Below are positions 1-7,187 of a stretch of DNA of 12,998 nt, piece by piece. Source of the stretch: Haloquadratum sp. J07HQX50 (GTDB lineage: Archaea > Halobacteriota > Halobacteria > Halobacteriales > Haloferacaceae). Location: the NCBI GenBank assembly GCA_000416005.1, contig KE356563.1, positions 253,044 to 266,041 of the forward strand, written 5' to 3'. The stretch's first letter is position 1; each line of letters opens with the position of its first letter. The notes under the pieces were generated by a model. It saw nothing but the letters and a program-made list of their open reading frames with translations, had not been told where the DNA came from and ran no database searches. The position numbers and the translations under genes are program-made.

Positions 1-1578
1 CAGCGTCTGATACTCCTGTTTCAAATCAGCTAGCTCCCGTTTTCGTTTTTTAATATTAGTGATATCACGACTTACACCGGCAATATACTCGACATCCTCA
101 TCAATGACGACTGGTGTGATTCTGGTCTGCCAGTGAACAGGGTCCTCGCCAATCTGGAGTCGCTCTTCATATTCGAGCGTCTCTTGTTGTTCGACACACT
201 TCCGATATTTTTGTCTGACTGTTTGCACTTGGCTTTCATCCAGTGCATCTTGTATCGTCTGTCCACAACGCTCCTCGGCTGAGATACCTGCTGTGTCTTC
301 CCCAGCTTGATTGACTCGTTCAAAAATAAATTCTTCCTCGCCAACGTCAATCAAAAATAGAGAATCCTGTGTATGCTCAAAGAAGGTCTCAATCTGTTCG
401 AGTCGTCGACGACGCTCATGCTGTTGTGTGATATCACGGATTGCACCACGGATTTTGGCAACATCGTCGCCATCATATACTGGTTTACCAGTGGCACGCA
501 CCCATTTTTGCTCATTTTCAGCGGTAATAAGTCTCAATTCAATGTCAAACGGGTCGCCGTGGATACGACAGTTATCCACTGCTTTTTCAATCTTCGCCTG
601 ATCATCAATATGACAAAACTCTAATCCAGTCTTCAGCGATAGCTCAAAATCTCCATCAGGATTGATATCATGGATTGCGTATGTTCCTCGCGTCCAACGT
701 GCCTCACCAGTTTCGATATCAGCCTCCCACCCACCGACATTAGCCAACTGTTCAGTGTGTCGCAGCAGATCTTGGTTCCGTTTGACCGTTTCTTTCTGTT
801 CGCTTCGGTCTGTGATATCTGTATAAATGGCAAATCCACCAGAACAGTCATTGTAGACAGCGTTCTGAATAAAGAATTCACGCAGACCGTCTACAGTCTC
901 ACGGATAACCTTCTGTGATTTGAGACAACCACCTGATTGAACACGTTGATTAATCGCTTTGGCTCTACCAATTCGGTCATCAGGGGCAATGTGAGTGTCG
1001 AGAGAATCACCGACGAGAGCGTTGGCTTCATACCCGAACACATCCTCGAAAGCCGAATTCACGCGAGTAACGATTGGCTCGTCGGCTTCATATCGAACCT
1101 CTGCGATAGGCTGTGAAAACCGGTCGAAAAGGGTCTGAAATCGCTGTTGCTCCCGTTGAACTCGTTGCTCAGCCTGTGACTGATCGACAGCGTTCATAAT
1201 CCGATGAGCCAACAGCTCGTACTGCTCAGTTCCAGATGATTTCTGCAGATAATCAGTCACTCCAGCGGAGATAGCTTCGCTGGCGACTGTTTCTGATCCT
1301 TTGCCCGTGTATAGAATGAATGGAATCTCAGGATATCTCTCTCGAGCAGTTTTCAAGAAATCGATTCCATCCATCCGGGGCATATCGTAATCAGAAATAA
1401 TGCAGTCGAATGTTGAGTCAGCGAGGCAAGCGAGCCCGTCGCTTGCACTCGCAACGATTTCGGTGTCAAATCGGTCGTTCTCTCGTTCAAGAAAGGTTGT
1501 CGTCATTTCGGCGAAGTCCAACTGATCATCAACATGGAGGACACGGATTGTGTCTTTGCATTCCTCTCTAGTCCTCAT
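1..1578 (-). CDS. Receiver-PAS-PAS-PAS signalling protein, probably a hybrid sensor kinase (C-terminus beyond window)
   Basis: A single minus-strand frame is open from ATG at 1578 to the left edge (526 codons), so the C-terminus is missing. Residues ~10-125 form a response-regulator receiver: acidic pair D17/D18, phospho-acceptor D63 in SDYDMPRMDG, T91 in LYTGKGSE, K113 in DYLQKSS. Three PAS-like units follow, at about 145-265, 266-395 and 396-520, each ending in a DIT-type boundary (DITDRSEQ, DITQQHER, DITNIKKR). A cytoplasmic phosphorelay sensor is the likely role, because no membrane segment is visible. Haloarchaeal proteins of this layout usually end in a HisKA/HATPase pair, which here would lie off the window; that is inferred. 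The receiver closely resembles that of the protein at 3556-5715 (shared SDYDMP, TGKGSETVAS and GTEQYELLA stretches), so they are paralogues. It is divergent from the kinase at 1774. The start is supported by a TATA-like box 26 bases upstream. Confidence 0.9.
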   Translation of the reverse strand, partial: MRTREECKDTIRVLHVDDQLDFAEMTTTFLERENDRFDTEIVASASDGLACLADSTFDCIISDYDMPRMDGIDFLKTARERYPEIPFILYTGKGSETVASEAISAGVTDYLQKSSGTEQYELLAHRIMNAVDQSQAEQRVQREQQRFQTLFDRFSQPIAEVRYEADEPIVTRVNSAFEDVFGYEANALVGDSLDTHIAPDDRIGRAKAINQRVQSGGCLKSQKVIRETVDGLREFFIQNAVYNDCSGGFAIYTDITDRSEQKETVKRNQDLLRHTEQLANVGGWEADIETGEARWTRGTYAIHDINPDGDFELSLKTGLEFCHIDDQAKIEKAVDNCRIHGDPFDIELRLITAENEQKWVRATGKPVYDGDDVAKIRGAIRDITQQHERRRRLEQIETFFEHTQDSLFLIDVGEEEFIFERVNQAGEDTAGISAEERCGQTIQDALDESQVQTVRQKYRKCVEQQETLEYEERLQIGEDPVHWQTRITPVVIDEDVEYIAGVSRDITNIKKRKRELADLKQEYQTL

Positions 1579-1599
1579 ACTCAATCACTGCCGGGTAGG

Positions 1600-1607
1600 T
1601 ATTTTTA
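1600..1607 (-). promoter_or_regulatory. TATA-like box of the receiver-PAS gene
   Basis: On the minus strand the sequence reads TAAAAATA, centred about 26 bases upstream of the ATG at 1578. This spacing fits an archaeal TATA box driving a leaderless transcript. No Shine-Dalgarno is seen before that ATG. Confidence 0.45.
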
Positions 1608-1659
1608 CTGAGATAAAAATCCTCGGTGAAGTGACAGACTTCATGACTGATAGCCTAAG

Positions 1660-1737
1660 TGTCTCGCTTGCTAATGTATCTACCTTACTGATGAGATTCT
1701 TTCCTGTCTCAAATACGTATTCGACGTGAGACTCATC
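1660..1737 (-). pseudogene. Remnant of an RNase HI gene (C-terminal part only)
   Basis: In one minus-strand frame, 26 codons starting at 1737 give residues matching positions ~121-145 of the intact RNase HI encoded at 6532-6978. Shared features are E-x-V-x-E-T, then N-L-I-S and D-T-L-A, including the last catalytic aspartate. About half the residues are identical, and the nucleotides align without gaps over about 65 bases. The match stops on both sides: there is no start, no N-terminal catalytic residues, and the last few codons plus stop are absent. It lies in the 195-base gap between the divergent genes at 1578 and 1774. It is best read as a decayed rnhA paralogue fragment, not a working gene. 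Confidence 0.7.
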
Positions 1738-1743
1738 ATATTG

Positions 1744-1752
1744 CTTTTATTT
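1744..1752 (+). promoter_or_regulatory. TATA-like box of the GAF-histidine kinase gene
   Basis: CTTTTATTT lies about 26 bases ahead of the ATG at 1774, the expected position for a leaderless archaeal transcript. It directly abuts the rnhA remnant, so the remnant ends where this promoter begins. Confidence 0.5.
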
Positions 1753-1773
1753 TCCTCCGTGTAATAATCAGAC

Positions 1774-2919
1774 ATGAACACGGGTGCGGTAAGTGCGGTC
1801 CAAGCGCGCCGGAAACTCAACGAGGTGATGGCAACAGATCTCCCGTTCGATGAGAAGGTTGAACGTGTACTCGATCTGGGCAAGGAGTACCTAAATGCTG
1901 ACAACGGTCACCTGACCAGGATTGATCAGCAGGCTGAGTACTGGAAGGCTATCAGCAGCACTGATCCACCGGATGGAGAGATTCCAACCGGTTTCCGAGC
2001 TGATCTCTCAACCACGCATTGCCGGCGGACGGTTGAAGAAGAACATTCAATTGCATTACATGACGTGCCGAACCAGACAGTAGAAACCGATTCCGATTCC
2101 GATAATAAATCTCACGAAATCCACTGCTATCATGGAACGCCAATTAGAGTTGATGAAGAAATCTATGGGACAGTCTGTTTCGTCGCCGACGCCCCTCGCG
2201 ACCGCCCGTTTACAGACGACGAGACGCTGTTTGCAGAACTCATTGCCCGCATGCTCGAAATCGAACTCCAAAACAATCGGCTGATGAACCGCGTGAATCG
2301 ATTGGAACAGTTCGCGAGCGTCGTTTCACATGATCTCCGAAATCCGCTCAACATCGCTAAAGGACGACTCTCGATAGCTAGTGAGGAAACCGACAATGAA
2401 CACATCGAGATAGCTGAGGGCGCAATTGACCGGATGGAAGACCTGATTACCGATGTGCTTGCCATGGCTCACCAGGGACAGGATGTCGATGAAACCGAGC
2501 GAGTTCATCTGTCATCGATTGCCGAGGCATGTTGGCGGTCAGTTGAAACGGACAGCGCTGAACTCCTCATAGAGATTGATCTGCTATTCAAAACAGACTC
2601 TGACCGCGTTCGACAACTCTTCGAGAACCTGTTTCGGAACGCGGTCGAACACGGTGGTGAGGACGTAGTGGTTCGCGCTGGAGCACTGCCTGAGAAAGAC
2701 GGCTTCTACATCGAAGACAATGGATCAGGTATTCCCGATTCGAGACGTGAGACCGTGTTTGAGGTAGGCTTTTCGACAGGTGATGATGGGATTGGACTTG
2801 GGCTCTCGATTGTTGAAGCGGTTGTCTCTGCACACGGCTGGACGATTCAAGTAACCGAGGCGACAACTGGTGGAGCACGATTCGAAATCAGTAATGTGGT
2901 GACTATCCGAGATTCGTAA
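1774..2919 (+). CDS. GAF-domain sensor histidine kinase
   Basis: A 381-residue cytoplasmic sensor kinase with no membrane segment. Residues ~25-160 look like a GAF sensory domain. A short coiled linker then leads to the HisKA H-box with H186 in VVSHDLRNPL. The HATPase_c domain shows an N-box around N285 (ENLFRNAVEHGG), G1 at D315 (DNGSGIP) and G2 at G339 (GIGLGLSI), so all boxes needed for ATP binding and autophosphorylation are present. No receiver or output domain is attached, so it must pass phosphate to a separate partner, which is not identified here. Its kinase core closely matches that of the protein at 3556-5715 (shared VDETE, LFENL-RNA-EHGG, AHGW-I-VTE stretches), pointing to duplication. 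The start is ATG with a TATA-like box 26 bases upstream. The gene stands alone on its strand, divergent from the gene ending at 1578. Confidence 0.92.
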   Translation: MNTGAVSAVQARRKLNEVMATDLPFDEKVERVLDLGKEYLNADNGHLTRIDQQAEYWKAISSTDPPDGEIPTGFRADLSTTHCRRTVEEEHSIALHDVPNQTVETDSDSDNKSHEIHCYHGTPIRVDEEIYGTVCFVADAPRDRPFTDDETLFAELIARMLEIELQNNRLMNRVNRLEQFASVVSHDLRNPLNIAKGRLSIASEETDNEHIEIAEGAIDRMEDLITDVLAMAHQGQDVDETERVHLSSIAEACWRSVETDSAELLIEIDLLFKTDSDRVRQLFENLFRNAVEHGGEDVVVRAGALPEKDGFYIEDNGSGIPDSRRETVFEVGFSTGDDGIGLGLSIVEAVVSAHGWTIQVTEATTGGARFEISNVVTIRDS

Positions 2920-2991
2920 TCACGTGTTTGATGGGTGTTATTATCATACATATATCAATCCTTCAGTTAATAACGAGTAGTATCATCGTTC

Positions 2992-3115
2992 ATCCGGTGG
3001 TCTTGCACCAAGTGGGGCGAGTCGACTATTAACAATAATTAACCGAACCTACCGTCCACATTGTCAGATACATCAACTTCACATAGAGGTATCCCACACC
3101 TACTACTGTGTCGCC
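2992..3115 (-). repeat. Diverged direct repeat: rnhA 3' end plus downstream sequence (copy 1 of 2)
   Basis: This stretch aligns with 6425-6548 at roughly 85% identity by eye, with two or three one- to three-base gaps. Copy 2 comprises the last codons of the intact RNase HI gene plus about 107 bases beyond its stop. In this copy the minus strand reads Ala-Thr-Gln-stop at 3103-3114, one Gln codon shorter than the intact gene, and the rest of rnhA is missing upstream. It is therefore the tail of a lost rnhA copy, or a duplicated 3'-end segment. Both copies are in the same orientation and bracket the kinase at 3556-5715. Confidence 0.8.
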
Positions 3116-3520
3116 TCACTTGACATGGCTAGTTCTCCTCTAGAAAGCCTGGTTCAGTCAGTTCAAGCGAAACTGGTGAACATAATACTGTGCCGAGTCG
3201 GTTACGACGTCCTGTATAATTGATATTTGACATAGAATATTGATGCCGACAGCGCGATCGCGGGACGCCGGATTTCGACTCTGTGCGGGCTGATATAACA
3301 GTAATCAGACTTTAGATATGCTTCCGTGGAGCAAAATGTCAATCAAACAATATGACACAATATGAAAGAACTGACCCTGTTGCAATCCTCAGGTTCTGAC
3401 AGAAGTTGTGTGACACATACAGAGCGTATAGTCAGCACCGGAGAATTGTTTCTGTTGGGTCAGTAACTCTGAATCAATCGCTCGGTACCGACAGGGTAAA
3501 TTTCAGATCTGATTCTGCCG

Positions 3521-3531
3521 TAATATTTTGT
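3521..3531 (+). promoter_or_regulatory. TATA-like box supporting the ATG at 3556
   Basis: GTAATATTTTG lies about 29 bases ahead of the ATG at 3556, consistent with a leaderless transcript starting there and not at the upstream in-frame codons (GTG/TTG at or after 3406, ATG at 3532 and 3535). Confidence 0.4.
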
Positions 3532-3555
3532 ATGATGGTCACAAACTTGCCCACT

Positions 3556-5715
3556 ATGCAACTCAGCACTCACCAAGAGATTCAGATCCTCCACGTTGAC
3601 GATAACCCTTCGATCACGGACCTGACAGGGACGTTTCTTGAACGCGAGGACGACCGGTTCGCTGTCGAGACGGCGACCAGCGCAGATGAGGGACTACAAC
3701 GCATCAGTGACCGCCCGCCTGACTGCATCGTCTCGGACTACGATATGCCCGGGATGGACGGTCTGAAATTCCTACAGACTGTCCGTGAGGAGTACCCCGA
3801 CCTCCCGTTCATTCTTTTCACCGGCAAGGGCAGCGAGACCGTCGCCAGCGACGCCATTGCTGCCGACGTCACCGATTATCTCCGGAAGGGGAGCGGTACC
3901 GAACAGTACGAACTGCTCGCCAATCGGATTCGCAATGGAGTCCAGGCTGAACGCGACGCACAACGGATCGACAGACAGGAGCAACTGATGCGGTTAACGG
4001 AGTTCACCGGTGATACCGGTGGATTCGAAGTTGACGTGGATAGTGGGGATCTGCTGTTGACTGACGGCGCTCGCCGACTCGTCGGCTTGCCCGAGGATGC
4101 TCACCTCTGCTTAGAAGAAGCGATCGAACTTTACCATCCAGACGATCAGGCAGACGTTCGACAGACCCTCAACCGGGCAGCCGAGACCGGCGACCAGACA
4201 CAGGGCACATATCGCCTCCAAACGCTTGATGACGACGAACGCCTCGTGGACATGAGAGTCGCCCCGGCTGCGGGGAACAGCGATATCACCACACTTCGGG
4301 GTGCCATCCGGGACATCACCGAGCGGAGAAAGCGCGTGCGCGAACTCACATCAAAACAACAGTTCATTGAGCAGGCACTCAATGCACTCGACGACCTGTT
4401 CTACGTGGTTAACGCGGACGGGACGCTCCGGCGGTGGAACGACCGAAGCCTCGAAGTGACGGGCTACACGGATAAGGACTTGGCCGAGATGAACGCGATC
4501 GAACTGTTCCCCGAGGACGACCACGAGATGATTGCCGACGCCATCGAAACGACACTGGCGGATGGTCAGACTACAGTCGAAGCACACGTGCGAACCGCTG
4601 ACGGCGAGCGTCTCCCCTACGAGTTTACCAGTGCGCGACTGACCGACGAGGATGGAACCGTCACCGGGTTAGTCGGGATTGGTCGGGACTTGACCGAGCG
4701 CCGACAACGTGAGCGCCGATTCCAAGCGCTCGTTGAGGAGTCTAAAGACAATATCTCTGTTATTGATAATGATGATGTCTTTCAGTACCAGAGTCCCGCG
4801 GTGAAGCGCATTCTTGGATACGAGCCGGAGGAAACGATTGGTGATACAGTCTGGGAGTACATCCACCCCGACGACCGCGAGAGGCTCGAAAGTACCTTTG
4901 AGGAGTGGGTCGCCACGCCGGGACCGACGGGACCGGTCGAATACCGTGCTCGTCACGCTGACGGCTCTTGGCGCTGGCTGGAAGCCAACGGCAATAACCA
5001 GTTCGACAACCCGGCTATCCAGGGATATGTCGTCAACAGCCGGGACATTACCGAGCGGAAAGAGTACGAGCAGGAGCTGCAAACGCAGAACGAGCGCCTG
5101 GAAGAGTTCACCAGCATCATCAGCCACGACCTGCGGAGCCCACTCCACGTGGCAGACGCCCGGTTGGAACTGATTCGGGACGAGTGTGCGAGTGACCATA
5201 TCGACGATGTAGCACAGGCACTTGCCCGGATGGACGCGCTCATTGAGGATGTGTTGACGCTGGCACGAGAAGGCAACCAAGTCGATGAGACCGAGTCGGT
5301 TAGGCTTGCGAGTGTGGTCAAGAGCAGTTGGCAAATGGTGAGCACGGGACAGGCAACACTCGAAGTTGAACCCAGTACCTCTCGGAACGTCGAGGTCGAT
5401 CGGAGCCGACTCCAGCAACTGTTCGAGAATCTCTATCGGAACGCAATTGAACACGGTGGGACCGAGGTGACTGTGTCTGTTGGTGCGATAGACAACGGCT
5501 TCTACGTAGCAGATACCGGTCCTGGAATCTCTCCGTCTGACCGTGAGGACGTATTCGAGGCGGGATATTCGACGAGTGAGGATGGGACCGGCTTCGGTCT
5601 GCGGATCGTCGAGCAAATTGCGGACGCTCACGGGTGGGAAATCACTGTGACCGAAAGCAACGAGAGGGAGGGAGGTGCACGGTTCGAGTTCACGGGTGTC
5701 GAAGTTGGAGAGTGA
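3556..5715 (+). CDS. Receiver-PAS-PAS-PAS hybrid sensor histidine kinase
   Basis: A 719-residue cytoplasmic phosphorelay protein. The receiver occupies residues ~8-125 (D15/D16, phospho-acceptor D61 in SDYDMPGMDG, T89, K111). PAS units lie at about 143-257, 266-383 and 388-502, each ending in DITERR, DLTERR or DITERK. The HisKA H-box has H524 (IISHDLRSPL). The HATPase_c domain has an N-box around N625 (NLYRNAIEHGG), G1 at D653 (DTGPGI) and G2 at G677 (GTGFGL). No membrane segment is seen, so ligands or redox state would be sensed inside the cell. I chose ATG 3556 because homology with the receiver at 1-1578 begins just after it and a TATA-like box lies 29 bases upstream; the frame is open 50 codons further back. 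Codon use is GC-richer than in neighbours: 14 of 20 third positions are G/C at 3601-3660, against 7 of 20 in a sample from the primase. This suggests recent arrival. A short AT-rich patch at 4740-4790 interrupts this. Confidence 0.93.
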   Translation: MQLSTHQEIQILHVDDNPSITDLTGTFLEREDDRFAVETATSADEGLQRISDRPPDCIVSDYDMPGMDGLKFLQTVREEYPDLPFILFTGKGSETVASDAIAADVTDYLRKGSGTEQYELLANRIRNGVQAERDAQRIDRQEQLMRLTEFTGDTGGFEVDVDSGDLLLTDGARRLVGLPEDAHLCLEEAIELYHPDDQADVRQTLNRAAETGDQTQGTYRLQTLDDDERLVDMRVAPAAGNSDITTLRGAIRDITERRKRVRELTSKQQFIEQALNALDDLFYVVNADGTLRRWNDRSLEVTGYTDKDLAEMNAIELFPEDDHEMIADAIETTLADGQTTVEAHVRTADGERLPYEFTSARLTDEDGTVTGLVGIGRDLTERRQRERRFQALVEESKDNISVIDNDDVFQYQSPAVKRILGYEPEETIGDTVWEYIHPDDRERLESTFEEWVATPGPTGPVEYRARHADGSWRWLEANGNNQFDNPAIQGYVVNSRDITERKEYEQELQTQNERLEEFTSIISHDLRSPLHVADARLELIRDECASDHIDDVAQALARMDALIEDVLTLAREGNQVDETESVRLASVVKSSWQMVSTGQATLEVEPSTSRNVEVDRSRLQQLFENLYRNAIEHGGTEVTVSVGAIDNGFYVADTGPGISPSDREDVFEAGYSTSEDGTGFGLRIVEQIADAHGWEITVTESNEREGGARFEFTGVEVGE

Positions 5716-6038
5716 CCGAGACGCGCCCTGGATCCTGTAGGGCTCTCAGAATAGCCCGCTGAGCTGGGAGAAATGTCACCAGCTAATTTGCAGTCTTCAG
5801 CGAACAGCTGTTTCACAGGAGAATATATCCGAAGAGGAGGATTTCAACAAAGTCAAACAATTCAGTGTTCTGATGTGGGTACTCGCAGATAAATCGAAGA
5901 AGAAAGCAGAGCATTGAGCGCAGATTGTACCCTCTCTAAGGCTCCAGTCGTGTAGATTCGCTCTTGATTCTGTTGAAATCATCTTGATATTTTTCACCCG
6001 GAGCAGCGGGTCGATAGGTGCCGAATCGACACTTCCGT
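5716..6038. other. Intergenic gap between convergent genes, with one weak hairpin
   Basis: This 323-base gap separates the plus-strand kinase from the minus-strand membrane gene, whose 3' ends converge. I find no credible gene. The only structure noted is a short inverted repeat, GGGCT (5740-5744) and AGCCC (5753-5757), 25 bases after the kinase stop. It could help end transcription but has no T-run after it. Confidence 0.45.
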
Positions 6039-6422
6039 TTACGCAGAAAAACTCAGAGACAGCCCCACATATCGGCTCCGTTTTGAGAGGTAGTGCAGAC
6101 CAATGATCACGCCGACAATAGGCACGAAGAACATTAACGAGTACCACATCGATGGGGTCCACTTGGAGGATTCTACGACGTATATTATATCAAAGTACAG
6201 TCCCACAAGAGCAACGACGAGAGTAACGAAGAAGCCGACAGAGAGGATCCGGACCACCCAGATATACGCACTCGAAGACGGGTAGTCTGTGGGATCCAGT
6301 ATCATTATCGCAAACAACTGGAGTCCAATCATCAGATACGGAGCTCCCAGAGTGACCCACCATTTGTCTCTGATCGATTCTCTGGTTCGGAGGGCGGTTA
6401 CCATGCGGTTCAGGCGAGACAT
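6039..6422 (-). CDS. Small membrane protein with three predicted transmembrane spans
   Basis: A 127-residue protein that I do not recognise as a named family. It has a basic, soluble N-terminus of about 20 residues (several Arg/Lys), then hydrophobic stretches at about 22-42, 53-83 and 93-113, and a short polar tail. The N-terminus is not a cleavable signal peptide, so an integral membrane protein is inferred. It starts at ATG 6422, about 110 bases downstream of the RNase HI stop on the same strand, and could be co-transcribed with that gene. The gap between them is the repeat at 6425-6548, which has a second copy at 2992-3115, so the gene sits exactly at a duplication boundary. No function can be given; a haloarchaeal hypothetical membrane protein is the safest description. 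Confidence 0.75.
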   Translation of the reverse strand: MSRLNRMVTALRTRESIRDKWWVTLGAPYLMIGLQLFAIMILDPTDYPSSSAYIWVVRILSVGFFVTLVVALVGLYFDIIYVVESSKWTPSMWYSLMFFVPIVGVIIGLHYLSKRSRYVGLSLSFSA

Positions 6423-6424
6423 CT

Positions 6425-6548
6425 ATCCGGTGGTCTTACACCAAGTGGGGGCGATTCGAGTATCAACAACGATCAAACGAACTCACCGTCCACATTGTCA
6501 GATACATCAGCTTCCCGTAGAGGTATCACACTTACTGCTGTGTCGCCT
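6425..6548 (-). repeat. Direct repeat: rnhA 3' end plus downstream sequence (copy 2 of 2)
   Basis: This is the partner of 2992-3115, about 85% identical by eye. It includes the last five codons and stop of the intact RNase HI gene, and runs to just before the start codon of the membrane-protein gene at 6422. Conservation of the non-coding part between the copies is unexpected for simple decay. On the plus strand both copies can be read through about 15 codons with a shared RPHCQIHQL core, so a fragment of another old coding sequence is an alternative. Confidence 0.8.
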
Positions 6549-6978
6549 TGGTCGCTAGTGTATCTGCTCTGCTGATAAGATTCTCGTCTGTTTCAGATAC
6601 ATGCTCAAGTTGATACTCACCGAAATTGCTCAAGAGGTCTTGCACAGTATTTCGCTGCTTGATGAGATGAGATTTATTAGTGTCATACTCTTCACGAACC
6701 TGTCTGACTAGTAATTCACAATCGGTATGTATATTAACTGAAACATCAGCGGAGTCGTACTCATCTTGGATCCACTCCAGTCCCAGAATAACGGCTCGAT
6801 ATTCTGCAAAATTATTCGTGTACGACTCTCCTTGTCCGAGGAACTGGTTTCGCTCAGTCATTTTTGTCCCGCCATCGGAAACAACGTACCCAATACCTGC
6901 TTTGCGATCCGTTTTTGATTGATTGTCGCTGGCAGCACCGTCTGTTGTCAGAACTACTCGATTCTTATTATCCGACAT
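6532..6978 (-). CDS. rnhA: Ribonuclease HI (type 1 RNase H)
   Basis: A 148-residue single-domain protein of the size usual for RNase HI without an added N-terminal domain. The acidic residues of the two-metal active site are all visible: D13 in LTTDGAA, E59 in NNFAEYRAV, D86 in HTDCELLV and D139 in ISRADTLA. The enzyme cuts the RNA strand of RNA-DNA hybrids, removing R-loops and primers in the cytoplasm. The start is ATG 6978, with a TATA box (ACTTATAT on the minus strand, 7010-7017) placing transcription start within about 10 bases of it. Two truncated relatives of its 3' end occur nearby (1660-1737 and 2992-3115), so this is the surviving intact copy of a locus that was duplicated. It lies between the membrane-protein gene and the NucS-like gene, all on the minus strand. 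A second chromosomal rnhA elsewhere would be normal for haloarchaea. Confidence 0.93.
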   Translation of the reverse strand: MSDNKNRVVLTTDGAASDNQSKTDRKAGIGYVVSDGGTKMTERNQFLGQGESYTNNFAEYRAVILGLEWIQDEYDSADVSVNIHTDCELLVRQVREEYDTNKSHLIKQRNTVQDLLSNFGEYQLEHVSETDENLISRADTLATKATQQ

Positions 6979-7009
6979 AATACTCTACTTAACAATTAAC
7001 GTCCCAGAC

Positions 7010-7017
7010 ATATAAGT
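7010..7017 (-). promoter_or_regulatory. TATA box of rnhA
   Basis: The minus strand reads ACTTATAT. With the usual 25-27 base spacing, transcription would start near 6985, leaving a leader of fewer than 10 bases before the ATG at 6978. This gives rnhA its own promoter, separate from the NucS-like gene upstream. Confidence 0.55.
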
Positions 7018-7187
7018 ATTCTGACATATAATAATTACTCATTATCTTCGCCACAGAGGATCCGTCTACTCTGCGAGCTTCGAGGTGTGCTCTGTTCGAG
7101 ACAGTACAACAGACCTGTCGAAACGCGGTATTGTCGGATGACACGTTGGAAACAGACGATAGACAACAGATCTGCATGCCCACATAA

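Larger units (their letters stand above)
2920..3555. other. Non-coding gap of about 630 bases with a decayed rnhA-end repeat
   Basis: Between the two plus-strand kinases I see no convincing complete gene. The left part carries the diverged repeat at 2992-3115. The part from about 3140 to 3500 shows no family that I recognise. The reading frame of the downstream kinase stays open back to 3406 but lacks kinase-like sequence before 3556. Confidence 0.6.

Noticed and set aside
3374..3497. Possible MITE bounded by ACCCTGT and ACAGGGT
   Set aside because: The arms are only seven bases and no target-site duplication was found; a chance match cannot be excluded.
3406..3555. N-terminal extension of the receiver kinase
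   Set aside because: The frame is open but the 50 residues show no homology to the paralogue, and the ATG at 3556 has a correctly placed TATA-like box.
4669..5631. Open minus-strand frame of 320 codons
   Set aside because: It lies wholly antisense to the conserved PAS and histidine-kinase coding sequence, shows no recognisable domain, and long antisense frames are common in GC-rich haloarchaeal genes.
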